32,109 nt of DNA, taken from NCBI GenBank assembly GCA_018656645.1, contig JABHZL010000059.1:1-32109 (forward strand). The letters run 5' to 3'. The first letter of the stretch is position 1. Each line of letters opens with the position of its first letter. Source of the DNA: Phycisphaerae bacterium. Its GTDB lineage: Bacteria > Planctomycetota > Phycisphaerae > Phycisphaerales > SM1A02. The notes below the pieces were generated by a model that saw only the letters and a list, made by a program, of their open reading frames with translations, had not been told where the DNA came from and ran no database searches. The translations under genes and the position numbers were made by a program. Below, in pieces: positions 23,562-32,109 of this stretch.

Positions 23562-24107
23562 ATGAGTAAACCAGTCAAACAAATGATTGTTGCCGAATAC
23601 AAGCGACGCTTCGACGGCGTATCAAGTGGGCTCTTAATCGATATCCGCGGTATTGAAGCAACTACGAATAATGAGTTACGTGTTGATCTCCTTAATAAGG
23701 ATATTCACATTACCGTTTTAAAGAATTCACTTGCAAAATCAGCAATGCAAGGGACTGATTTAGAAGGACTTACGGAATATATTGAAGGTCCTACCGCGAT
23801 CGCATTCGGAGGAAATTCCGTCGTCGATGTAGCGAGAAATCTTGTGGATTGGGCCAAGAAAATCAAGAAATTAGAACTTAAAGCGGCTGTGCTTGACGGT
23901 CAATTTTTTGAGGGAACTGAAGGCGTGAAACGTCTCAGCAATTTCCCCACCAAAGAAGAAGCCCAAGGCACTGTCGTCCAACTTCTACTCTCCCCAGGCG
24001 GCAATGTTGTCAAAGCAGCAACCAGCCCAGGGGGCAATGTCGTTGGCATCGTAAAAGAAATGTCTTCTATGCTAGAAGATGGAAAAACAATCGAGAAGAT
24101 TGCATAA
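23562..24107 (+). CDS. rplJ: 50S ribosomal protein L10
   Basis: L10 anchors L7/L12 dimers at the base of the ribosomal stalk. The 181-residue protein has the N-terminal rRNA-binding domain (KQMIVAEYKRRF...GLLIDIRGIEA, KNSLAKSAM, GPTAIAFG) and a C-terminal helix for L7/L12 (KEMSSMLEDGKTIEKIA). A heptapeptide, SPGGNVV, occurs twice (144-150 and 155-161). GAGAGG lies 11 nt from the ATG at 23562, a wide spacing. An overlapping ATG at 23555, which opens only a four-codon frame, sits closer to it. Confidence 0.97.
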   Translation: MSKPVKQMIVAEYKRRFDGVSSGLLIDIRGIEATTNNELRVDLLNKDIHITVLKNSLAKSAMQGTDLEGLTEYIEGPTAIAFGGNSVVDVARNLVDWAKKIKKLELKAAVLDGQFFEGTEGVKRLSNFPTKEEAQGTVVQLLLSPGGNVVKAATSPGGNVVGIVKEMSSMLEDGKTIEKIA

Positions 24108-24208
24108 AGAACTATATGACATCGCGTTAGGGACTGGCCCCTTGGGGTTAAAAGTCGCACAGGGCGGCTCCTCTCCCACGCATGAAATTTTATTGGAGTA
24201 CGAATATT

Positions 24209-24619
24209 ATGAGCGAAGAAGCAACAGCAACAAAGGAATTTGATGCAAAAGTAAGCAAAATCGGCGATGAAATCGCAGGACTTACCCTTACCGAAGCAGT
24301 CGATTTAGCTGATTACATGAAGGATACCTACGGTATCGAACCTGCCGCTGGTGGCGCAGTCATGATGGCTGGCCCTGCTGATGGTGGCGGTGGTGGCGCT
24401 GACGAACAAACAGAGTTCGACGTTGTTCTTGAAGCTGCTGGCGAAAAGAAAATCGCAGTAATCAAGGTTGTCCGTGAAATCACTGGTCTTGGCCTCAAGG
24501 AAGCAAAAGGTCTCGTTGACGAAGCACCTAAGGCACTCAAAGAAAAGTGCACTGAGGATGAGGCCAACGATATTAAGACTAAACTTGAAGAAGCTGGAGC
24601 AAGTGTCAGTATCAAGTAA
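24209..24619 (+). CDS. rplL: 50S ribosomal protein L7/L12
   Basis: L7/L12 is the flexible stalk protein that recruits translation factor GTPases. The 136-residue protein has the N-terminal dimerisation helices and a Gly/Ala-rich hinge (about 50-70, with a run of five Gly). The C-terminal factor-binding domain has [33 protein letters not shown] and GASVSIK. The ATG at 24209 has GGAG ten bases upstream. A 101-nt gap separates it from rplJ, and a strong terminator follows at 24642. Confidence 0.98.
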   Translation: MSEEATATKEFDAKVSKIGDEIAGLTLTEAVDLADYMKDTYGIEPAAGGAVMMAGPADGGGGGADEQTEFDVVLEAAGEKKIAVIKVVREITGLGLKEAKGLVDEAPKALKEKCTEDEANDIKTKLEEAGASVSIK

Positions 24620-24641
24620 TTTCGATCATCTGATCAATCAC

Positions 24642-24678
24642 AAAAATGGCCTGCAATTCACTTTGCGGGCCATTTTTT
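24642..24678 (+). terminator. Strong intrinsic terminator after rplL
   Basis: A 15-bp stem (24642-24656 with 24663-24677, one G-U pair, loop TTCACT) has a GC core GGCC/GGCC and ends in six Ts at 24673-24678. It ends the ribosomal-protein operon before rpoB. Confidence 0.9.
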
Positions 24679-24719
24679 ACGATGGACTGGCAACAGGTCC
24701 AAATCCGCCCCAAGTGCAT

Positions 24720-24749
24720 ATTTGCAAAAAAACCTCTTTTTTTGCAAAT
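24720..24749. repeat. Perfect 13-bp A/T-rich inverted repeat upstream of rpoB
   Basis: ATTTGCAAAAAAA at 24720-24732 and its exact reverse complement at 24737-24749 flank a CCTC loop. The rest of the 304-bp region between rplL and rpoB (24620-24923) holds the terminator at 24642-24678 and about 170 bp in which an rpoB promoter is expected; I cannot place one with confidence. The inverted repeat could be a backup terminator or a protein-binding site. Confidence 0.75.
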
Positions 24750-24923
24750 TATTTAAAGTTTTTGGCTCAATCGAGTTGTAAGAATCGGCTTGTGGGGATA
24801 CCCTACGATGCTCGGCAGCGGCGGTCGCGGCTCAACATGAACGAATAAATAAGCAAAAGCACACTTTAACGAGACATCAAGTGCAAATAAAGCACGATGT
24901 GGGCTCAGTTGTGAGGTTACTTT

Positions 24924-27900
24924 ATGGCGACGAACACGATACGCAACTTCGCGAAACGCGGAGATGCAATTCCGGTACCAAATCTAACACAAGTTCAAGG
25001 AAGAGCATATAGCAAACTCATCCAAGAAGATTGCGATCCACTAGAACGGGAACCAATCGGACTTGAAGGATTACTCAGAGAAGTATTTCCTATTGAATCA
25101 TACGATGGTTCGATGCGGGTTGAATATCTCTATTACAAGTTAGAGGAACCCCGATACACCACAGCAGAATGCAAAGAACTCCGAAGGACATACGGCTTGC
25201 CGTTCCGCATCGGCGTGCAATTTGTTCGTGACGAAGTTGCAGAAGTCATCAAAGAAGAAATTTATCTCGGTGAAATTCCATACATGATTGGTGGAGGCGA
25301 GTTTATCGTCAATGGTTCTGAACGAGTCATTGTCAACCAACTTCACCGTTCACCTGGAATTGACTTCCACCTCCTTGAAGATATTGGCGATAGGCAACTT
25401 CACAAGGCACGCATCATTCCTGAACGCGGTTCGTGGATCGAAATCGAAGTGACCAAAAAAGATGTTTTAGCAATGAAGATTGACCAATCTGCAAAAATTG
25501 CTGCAACAACTTTCCTACGTGCCCTAGACGAAGAATTCAGTTCTACTGAGAAAATCCTTGACTATTTTTATGATATCAAAGAAATTTCAGTAAACAAACT
25601 GAAGCCAGAATACTACTCAGCAGAGCACATCCTCGATGCTGAAACTGGTGAAGAACTCTGCAAAGTCGGCCAACCAATCGGTGACGCACTTGAAGCAATT
25701 CTTGCATCACCAATCAAGAAAATTTCTGTTATTGCAGATCCTGCAGACCCGCTTATCTTGAATACACTTGCAATCGAAAAACTCGACTTCCTTGCAGATG
25801 CAACCGAACACGAAGCCGCCCTTCTTAAAATTTACGGCCGCCTTCGCCCAGGCAACCCACCCCAAGTTGAAAAAGCACGTCAACTTTTTGCTGAAAAGTT
25901 CTTTGACGACAATCGATACCGTTTAGGTAAAGTTGGTCGTTTCCGCATCAATCGAAAATTCGATATGGACGTTTCTGAAGATGTCATGCATCTCCGTGCA
26001 GAGGATTTCCTTGCAGCGGTTGGTTACATTCACGATCTTCGCAGCAGAAAAGAAGGCGCAAGAGTCGATGATATCGATCACCTCGGTAACCGCCGACTTC
26101 GAACACTTGATGAACTTGCTGTTGAAGAAATGCGAAAAGGTTTCCTAAAACTTCGCCGAACTGTGCAAGAGCGAATGAGTGTAAAAGATCCAGAGGAACT
26201 TGCAAAAGTTGCTGATCTTGTGAACTCAAAAGCAGTTAGTTCTGCGATCGATTTCTTCTTCGGACGCAGTGAACTTTCACAGGTTGTTGACCAAACAAAC
26301 CCACTCTCAATGATCGTACACGAACGTAGGCTCTCAGCACTCGGACCAGGCGGTCTAAACCGCAAACGCGCTGGTTTTGATGTTCGCGACGTCCACGTTT
26401 CTCACTACGGACGAATCTGTCCGATTGAAACGCCTGAAGGCACAAACATTGGTTTGATCGCTTCACTTGGCATTTACGCAAGTATTGACGAGTACGGATT
26501 TATTCAAACTCCATACCGAACTGTTAAAAATCTTAAAGCAACGGATGACGTTAAACTTCTTCGTGCTGACGAAGAGATCAACACTGTCCTTGCACCTACA
26601 GAAGTTCTTGATGAATCTAGTAAAATTTCATCAGACCACGTGATCGCACGTCGCAGTGGCGACGTTACACAAGTCAACCCAGAAGATATTGAATACATCG
26701 ATATTTCTCCAAAACAACTTGTTGGCATCTCGGCTTCACTCATTCCATTCCTTGAACACGACGATGCAAACCGTGCATTGATGGGTTCAAACATGCAACG
26801 CCAAGCTGTGCCTTTGATCATTCCACAGGCTCCTTCAGTAGCAACAGGCATGGAACAATTTGTGGGTAAGGACTCAGGCCTTCTCGTGAAAGCAAAACGA
26901 AGCGGCACAATCACATACGTTGATAGTCAACGCATTCTCATTGATGATGCAGATGAATACTCACTCAAAACATTCCAGCGATTAAACGAACGCACGTGCC
27001 AATCACAAAAACCTATTGTGAAAATTGGCGAAAAAGTGACTGAAGGTCAAATCATTGCAGATGGCGCTTCCACAGTCAACGGCGAACTTGCAATCGGCAA
27101 AAATGTCCTTGTTGCATTCAACACATTTGACGGATACAACTTTGAAGACGCGATCGTCATCTCTGAACGTCTTGTCAAAGATGACACATTTACATCTATA
27201 CATATCGATTCGTTCACTGTAGAAGTTCGCGATACCAAACTTGGTAAAGAAGAATTTACACGTGACATTCCTAATGTTTCAGAAAAACAACTCATGAGCC
27301 TGAACGAAGATGGTGTCATCCGTAACGGCGCACGTGTTGGGCCTGGTGATATCCTTGTTGGCAAGGTTGTTCCTAAAAGCAAGAATGAACTCACACCAGA
27401 AGAAAAACTTTTACATGCCATCTTTGGCCGTGCCGGCGAAGATGTAAAGAATGAATCTTTGACAGTTCCAGCAGGCAGCAGCGGTGTTGTCATTGGCTCA
27501 AGCCACTTCAGCCGCCGTATGCATCTTGATGATGAGCAAAAAGTTGAGCTCAAACGCAAGATGGAAGCATATGAAGAAGAAATGAACGCAGAAGCAATTT
27601 CACTCTTCCGAGAAATGGTTCGCCAAATGAACCTCATCATCGGTACTGAAATGGTTGACTCTGCCACTCGTCAAAAAGTGGGCATGTCTGACATCCCTGA
27701 GGTTATTCTTGAACAAATTGAGAACTTCTCAGAGAAGTGGATCAAAGGTTCAAAGGACGCAAAAGAAAAAGCGTTCAAAATACACAATCGATATTGGCCA
27801 CGAATTCAAACAATCGAAACGGAAAAAGAACGAAAACTTGCACACATGAAGCGTGGTGACGAACTTGCTTCAGGTGTGCTTGAAAAGACTGTTGTCTATC

Positions 27901-28709
27901 TCGCAAACAAGCGAGCAATTTCTGTCGGTGACAAGATGGCTGGTCGACACGGTAACAAAGGTGTGATCGCACGTATTGTTGCTGAGGAAGATATGCCATT
28001 CCTTGAAGACGGTACGCCTGTTGACATTTTGCTCAACCCACTCGGTGTGCCTTCGCGTATGAACGTTGGCCAACTCCTTGAATTACACCTCGGGTGGGCA
28101 GCGAAAGTTCTAGGCTTCCAAGCAGTCACACCAGTCTTCGACGGTGCAACTGAATCAGAAGTTCTCGGAGCAATTGATGAAGCCAACGAGTACGTAGAAG
28201 GTCGTTGTGCTGAATTTGAAGCAACTGGTAATAACCCAGGTGGTCCAAGAGACATCATGGCAAGAATCCCATTTGGCGGAAAAGTACAATTGCATGATGG
28301 TCGCACAGGCGATGCATTCAAGCAGCCAACATCTGTTGGAGTCATGTACATGTTGAAATTGCATCACTTAATTGATGACAAAATCCACGCACGTTCAACC
28401 GGCCCTTACAGCCTGATCACGCAACAACCACTTGGCGGCAAAGCCAGAACAGGTGGCCAACGATTTGGTGAAATGGAAGTTTGGGCACTCGAAGGTTACG
28501 GTGCAGCGTACACGCTCCAAGAACTCCTCACTGTAAAAAGTGATGATGTTGATGGTCGCACCAAAATCTACGACTCCATGGTGAAAAACACTAACGTTCT
28601 CGAAGCAGGTATGCCTGTTGTATTCGATGTTCTTTGCCACGAAATTCGCGGTCTATGTATGAACATTGAACTTGAGAAGGACCAACCTGATAGCAGCAGT
28701 TTGCTGTGA
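24924..28709 (+). CDS. rpoB: DNA-directed RNA polymerase subunit beta
   Basis: RpoB forms one pincer of RNA polymerase and the rifampicin pocket. The 1261-residue protein is complete. The rifampicin region around 447-473 keeps the equivalents of E. coli L511, S512, Q513, D516, H526, R529, S531 and L533. Further landmarks are HYGRICPIETPEGTNIGLI, NVLVAFNTFDGYNFEDAIVIS, GDKMAGRHGNKGVI and, at the C-terminus, QPLGGKARTGGQRFGEMEVWALEGYGAA. GAGG lies seven bases before the ATG at 24924. It is separated from rplL by a terminator, so it probably has its own promoter. rpoC follows after 66 nt. Confidence 0.99.
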   Translation: MATNTIRNFAKRGDAIPVPNLTQVQGRAYSKLIQEDCDPLEREPIGLEGLLREVFPIESYDGSMRVEYLYYKLEEPRYTTAECKELRRTYGLPFRIGVQFVRDEVAEVIKEEIYLGEIPYMIGGGEFIVNGSERVIVNQLHRSPGIDFHLLEDIGDRQLHKARIIPERGSWIEIEVTKKDVLAMKIDQSAKIAATTFLRALDEEFSSTEKILDYFYDIKEISVNKLKPEYYSAEHILDAETGEELCKVGQPIGDALEAILASPIKKISVIADPADPLILNTLAIEKLDFLADATEHEAALLKIYGRLRPGNPPQVEKARQLFAEKFFDDNRYRLGKVGRFRINRKFDMDVSEDVMHLRAEDFLAAVGYIHDLRSRKEGARVDDIDHLGNRRLRTLDELAVEEMRKGFLKLRRTVQERMSVKDPEELAKVADLVNSKAVSSAIDFFFGRSELSQVVDQTNPLSMIVHERRLSALGPGGLNRKRAGFDVRDVHVSHYGRICPIETPEGTNIGLIASLGIYASIDEYGFIQTPYRTVKNLKATDDVKLLRADEEINTVLAPTEVLDESSKISSDHVIARRSGDVTQVNPEDIEYIDISPKQLVGISASLIPFLEHDDANRALMGSNMQRQAVPLIIPQAPSVATGMEQFVGKDSGLLVKAKRSGTITYVDSQRILIDDADEYSLKTFQRLNERTCQSQKPIVKIGEKVTEGQIIADGASTVNGELAIGKNVLVAFNTFDGYNFEDAIVISERLVKDDTFTSIHIDSFTVEVRDTKLGKEEFTRDIPNVSEKQLMSLNEDGVIRNGARVGPGDILVGKVVPKSKNELTPEEKLLHAIFGRAGEDVKNESLTVPAGSSGVVIGSSHFSRRMHLDDEQKVELKRKMEAYEEEMNAEAISLFREMVRQMNLIIGTEMVDSATRQKVGMSDIPEVILEQIENFSEKWIKGSKDAKEKAFKIHNRYWPRIQTIETEKERKLAHMKRGDELASGVLEKTVVYLANKRAISVGDKMAGRHGNKGVIARIVAEEDMPFLEDGTPVDILLNPLGVPSRMNVGQLLELHLGWAAKVLGFQAVTPVFDGATESEVLGAIDEANEYVEGRCAEFEATGNNPGGPRDIMARIPFGGKVQLHDGRTGDAFKQPTSVGVMYMLKLHHLIDDKIHARSTGPYSLITQQPLGGKARTGGQRFGEMEVWALEGYGAAYTLQELLTVKSDDVDGRTKIYDSMVKNTNVLEAGMPVVFDVLCHEIRGLCMNIELEKDQPDSSSLL

Positions 28710-28775
28710 CAGTAAGGCGCTGCCTTTTATCTGAACTACGCACATCAACTACTCTTGTAGATGGAAGAAAAAAGA

Positions 28776-31700
28776 ATGTCTGAAAACATCTTTGATAAAG
28801 TAAACGACTATGGATCAGTACGAATTGGTCTCGCAAGCCCCAGCGATATTCGCAGTTGGAGTTTTGGCGAAGTCAAAAAACCTGAGACAATCAACTACAG
28901 AACGTATCGACCTGAGAAGGACGGTCTTTTCTGTGAACGAATTTTTGGGCCTGAACGTGATTACGAATGTGGTTGCGGGAAGTACAAAGGCACCAAGTAT
29001 AAAGGCATCATCTGCGACCGCTGTGGTGTCAAGGTATGTCACTCGCGTGTTCGAAGAAAACGCATGGGGCATATCAACTTGGCTGCGCCTGTAGTTCACA
29101 TCTGGTTCTTCAAAGCACTGCCAAGTCGTTTGGGTACGCTCCTTGGCATGAAAACATCTGATCTTGAAAAGATCATTTACTTCCAAGATTACGTTGTACT
29201 TGATCCAGGAGATACCGAAAAGGAATACAGAGAAGTTATCACTGAAGATGAGTATCGTGAAATCACGACCAAAGGTGGATACGGACCTTTCCGCGCCGTC
29301 ATGGGCGCTGATGCTGTGCGAGAACTCATTGAATCAACTGACCTTTGCGAACTTGCTCAACAACTTCGTGAGGATCTCGCCGCAACTCGATCAAAACAGA
29401 AGACAAAAGACCTCGCAAAGCGGTTGAAACTCGTAGAACAACTTCGAGGCAGCAACAACAACCCGGAATGGATGATTCTTGAAGTCGTTCCCGTTATTCC
29501 TCCAGAATTACGCCCTCTCGTCCTTCTAGAATCAGGCAACTTTGCAACAAGCGACCTCAACGATCTATACAGGCGAATTATCAATCGAAACAATCGTCTC
29601 AAGAAATTGATGGATCTTAACGCTCCAGAAGTCATCATTCGCAACGAAAAGCGAATGTTGCAACAAGCAGTTGACGCATTGTTCGATAACGGACGATGTA
29701 GACGTCCCGTTTTAGGTAGTTCAAACCGACCACTCAAGTCAATCACTGACATGATCAAGGGTAAGCAAGGTCGCTTCAGAGAAAACTTGCTCGGTAAACG
29801 TGTAGATTATTCCGCGCGATCCGTCATCGTTGTTGGTCCAGAACTCAAACTCAACCAGTGTGGTCTTCCAAAGAAAATTGCATTGGAATTATTCCAGCCA
29901 TTTATTATTCGACGGCTCAAAGAACAAGGTTTAGCAGACACAATTAAATCTGCAAAACGCATGCTTGATCGTCGTGAACCAGAAGTTTGGGATATTCTTG
30001 AACAAGTTATTTATCAACACCCTGTCATGCTCAACCGTGCTCCTACCTTGCACCGTATGGGTATTCAAGCGTTTGAACCTGTACTTGTTGAAGGCAAAGC
30101 GATTACCCTTCACCCACTTGTATGTACTGGCTTTAATGCTGACTTCGATGGTGACCAAATGGCGGTCCACTTGCCGCTTTCTGTTGAAGCGCAAGCTGAA
30201 ACACAGGTCCTTATGCTTGCGACGAATAACATTTTCTCGCCCGCACATGGCAACCCACTCGTTTCACCAAGTCAAGACATCGTCATGGGTGTCTACTTTT
30301 TAACGCACATGGACGACAACGACACTCGCGAAGATAACGAACTTATGAAGTTCCGCAACGCCCAAGAAGCGTTGCTCGCGTATGACTTTGATCGAATTTC
30401 TTTGCAAGAACGAATCCAAGTTCGTCTTCCCCGCTACCCCACCTTTGTAAGTGAGGAAAAGGGTGAAATTGCTCCAATGCCAGAAAATGCTCGTATCGTC
30501 ACAACGGTAGGTCGCATTCTCTTCTGTGAAATTCTAGCCCAAGGCATGCCGTTCTATAACTGCACGCTCACGAAAAAGGGTTGCAGCCGTGTTATCGACG
30601 ACACGTATGACATCATTGGACGAGCAGGAACGCTAACGCTTCTTGATGACATGAAAGAAATTGGATTTAAAACTGCTACGTGGTCTGGTATTTCCATTGC
30701 CATTACTGACATGCGGATTCCTGCAACAAAACAAGAGTTGATTGATAAAACGCAAACAAAAGTTGACCGTATTGAAGACGCAACTGCAGCTGGTGCGATT
30801 ACCAATCAAGAACGTCACAACCAGTTACTTGACCTTTGGTCACACTGCCGCGAATCACTCACTGGCGAACTCATTAAGACACTTGAACTAGATCGCCGTA
30901 ACCCATCTGATAATTCAGAATGCGTGATCGGCTCTGCAGACGGTCTCAGGTATCTCAACCCTGTGTACCTTATGTCGACCTCAGGCGCTCGTGGCAACAT
31001 TAGCCAAATGCAACAACTTGCAGGCATGCGAGGTTTGATGACGAAACCAAGTGGCGAAATTATTGAAACGCCAATTCGAGCAAACTTCCGAGAAGGCTTG
31101 AATGTTCTTGAATACTTCTCATCCACACACGGTGCACGAAAAGGTTTGGCTGATACGGCATTGAAAACTGCTGACTCTGGTTACCTCACCCGCAAATTGT
31201 ACGACGTCGCACAATCCGTTGTTGTCAATGAATTCAACTGTGGAACAAAACGTGGCGTTACAAAACGAGCTGTATATAAGGGTGACGAGGTACACGTTCC
31301 ACTCCATGACCTCATCAAAGGTCGCACTAGCATGCAGACAATCATGAACCCTGTCACTGACACAACGATTGTTGCTGACAAGCAGATCATTGACGATAGC
31401 ATTGCTGAGGCACTAAGCAAACTCAATATTGATGCAGTGCAAGTTCGATCACCACTCACGTGTGAATCTCCCGGTGGTTGCTGTGCACTTTGTTACGGCA
31501 ATGACCTCTCAACAAGTGATCTTGTTGAAGAAGGCATGGCGGTTGGCACAATTGCTGCACAGTCTATTGGTGAACCAGGTACACAATTAACCATGCGTAC
31601 ATTCCACACAGGTGGTGTTGCATCCCGTGAATTTGTTGAAACAAATTACAAAGCCACGCAATCAGGAACAATGATGCTACGCGACTGCAACGAAGTTCCA

Positions 31701-32109
31701 CTTCCAGATAATGATAACGGGCACCTCATCGTTCTCAAACGAACAGGTGAATTGATCATTGTTGATGATAAGGGACGCGAACTTGATAATGCGTTCCGCA
31801 TTCCATACGGTGCTACTGTTCGAATTGCTTCTGGCACGAAAGTTAAGAAGGGCAACATCCTTGTTGAATGGGATCCTCACCGTACGCCAATTCTTGCAGA
31901 AAAAACCGGTAAAATTGTCTTCCAAGACATTGAACTCGGTACAACACTGCGACAAGAAGAAAGTAAAGGCAATATCGAATTGATCGTGACTGAACATACT
32001 GGCGATTTACATCCTCAAATTCTTATCCAAGATGATGATGGACGTACGCTTGACTTCCACCACTTGCCTGCAAAGGCTCGTATTGAAGTTAAAGTTGGCG
32101 AATCGGTCG
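28776..32109 (+). CDS. rpoC: DNA-directed RNA polymerase subunit beta', 3' end beyond the window
   Basis: RpoC carries the catalytic magnesium site. The frame runs open from 28776 to the window end (1111 codons), so the C-terminus is missing. Visible are the N-terminal zinc ribbon C65, C67, C80, C83 (CGCGKYKG...CDRCG), [19 protein letters not shown] and the active-site NADFDGD with Asp456, 458 and 460. The second zinc site includes C896, C903 or C902, and C906 ([12 protein letters not shown]). It is followed by the trigger-loop region [21 protein letters not shown] and a sandwich-barrel insertion. The ATG at 28776 has GGAAG in good position; an in-frame ATG at 28761 has none. Confidence 0.99.
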   Translation, partial: MSENIFDKVNDYGSVRIGLASPSDIRSWSFGEVKKPETINYRTYRPEKDGLFCERIFGPERDYECGCGKYKGTKYKGIICDRCGVKVCHSRVRRKRMGHINLAAPVVHIWFFKALPSRLGTLLGMKTSDLEKIIYFQDYVVLDPGDTEKEYREVITEDEYREITTKGGYGPFRAVMGADAVRELIESTDLCELAQQLREDLAATRSKQKTKDLAKRLKLVEQLRGSNNNPEWMILEVVPVIPPELRPLVLLESGNFATSDLNDLYRRIINRNNRLKKLMDLNAPEVIIRNEKRMLQQAVDALFDNGRCRRPVLGSSNRPLKSITDMIKGKQGRFRENLLGKRVDYSARSVIVVGPELKLNQCGLPKKIALELFQPFIIRRLKEQGLADTIKSAKRMLDRREPEVWDILEQVIYQHPVMLNRAPTLHRMGIQAFEPVLVEGKAITLHPLVCTGFNADFDGDQMAVHLPLSVEAQAETQVLMLATNNIFSPAHGNPLVSPSQDIVMGVYFLTHMDDNDTREDNELMKFRNAQEALLAYDFDRISLQERIQVRLPRYPTFVSEEKGEIAPMPENARIVTTVGRILFCEILAQGMPFYNCTLTKKGCSRVIDDTYDIIGRAGTLTLLDDMKEIGFKTATWSGISIAITDMRIPATKQELIDKTQTKVDRIEDATAAGAITNQERHNQLLDLWSHCRESLTGELIKTLELDRRNPSDNSECVIGSADGLRYLNPVYLMSTSGARGNISQMQQLAGMRGLMTKPSGEIIETPIRANFREGLNVLEYFSSTHGARKGLADTALKTADSGYLTRKLYDVAQSVVVNEFNCGTKRGVTKRAVYKGDEVHVPLHDLIKGRTSMQTIMNPVTDTTIVADKQIIDDSIAEALSKLNIDAVQVRSPLTCESPGGCCALCYGNDLSTSDLVEEGMAVGTIAAQSIGEPGTQLTMRTFHTGGVASREFVETNYKATQSGTMMLRDCNEVPLPDNDNGHLIVLKRTGELIIVDDKGRELDNAFRIPYGATVRIASGTKVKKGNILVEWDPHRTPILAEKTGKIVFQDIELGTTLRQEESKGNIELIVTEHTGDLHPQILIQDDDGRTLDFHHLPAKARIEVKVGESV

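Noticed and set aside
24720-24749. Insertion-sequence ends or attachment site
   Set aside because: The two arms are only four bases apart with no transposase or integrase nearby.
28761-28776. rpoC start at the upstream in-frame ATG 28761
   Set aside because: No Shine-Dalgarno precedes it, whereas GGAAG is correctly placed for 28776.

Overview
The window reads as chromosomal DNA of a planctomycete, most likely the class Phycisphaerae (inference from gene content; no search was run). The pointers are a prepilin-type protein with a C-terminal H-x9-DG motif, a secreted protein ending in a dockerin-like pair of calcium loops, an excisionase-type helix-turn-helix fused to a receiver domain, a polytopic membrane protein ending in a zinc ribbon, and a GGQ release-factor-like protein. 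Base composition is moderate to AT-rich. No insertion sequence, prophage, CRISPR array or rRNA is visible. The region is dense core genome with many 4-nt ATGA overlaps.

Layout: (1) 1-1850, plus strand: a 5'-truncated cobalamin riboswitch, then a two-gene unit for a secreted dockerin-tailed protein and a pseudopilin. (2) 1847-6660, minus strand: nadE, mutL, moaD, moeA read as one operon. (3) 6681-7334: a 12-bp perfect hairpin and a HTH-receiver response regulator. (4) 7534-9102, minus: ATP-type PEP carboxykinase. (5) 9217-9330: promoter and tRNA-His. (6) 9341-10153, minus: membrane protein with zinc ribbon. (7) 10199-11996, plus: nitrilase-family amidase, tRNA-Phe, purU. (8) 11993-12541, minus: a stand-alone GspE N-terminal (MshEN-type) domain protein. 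(9) 12654-13793, minus: M29 aminopeptidase. (10) 13902-16258, minus: hflX followed by an unknown protein with a nuclease-like motif pattern. (11) 16366-20713, plus: S41 protease, tsaD, release-factor-like protein, M20 amidohydrolase, nearly without gaps. (12) 20698-22230, minus: FHA-GAF-HD-GYP protein. (13) 22282-32109, plus: rplK-rplA-rplJ-rplL, a strong terminator, then rpoB and a 3'-truncated rpoC.

Functionally the window is mostly translation and transcription machinery (L11, L1, L10, L7/L12, RNA polymerase beta and beta', two tRNAs, tRNA t6A synthesis, ribosome-associated GTPase, release-factor-like hydrolase) plus cofactor metabolism (NAD, molybdopterin, formyl-folate). Two accessory themes stand out. 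First, B12 appears to control an extracellular protein and a pseudopilin rather than a recognised B12 transporter or enzyme. Second, the window holds both a likely c-di-GMP phosphodiesterase (HD-GYP) and a likely c-di-GMP receptor (a free MshEN domain), together with a type II/IV-secretion-style pseudopilin.
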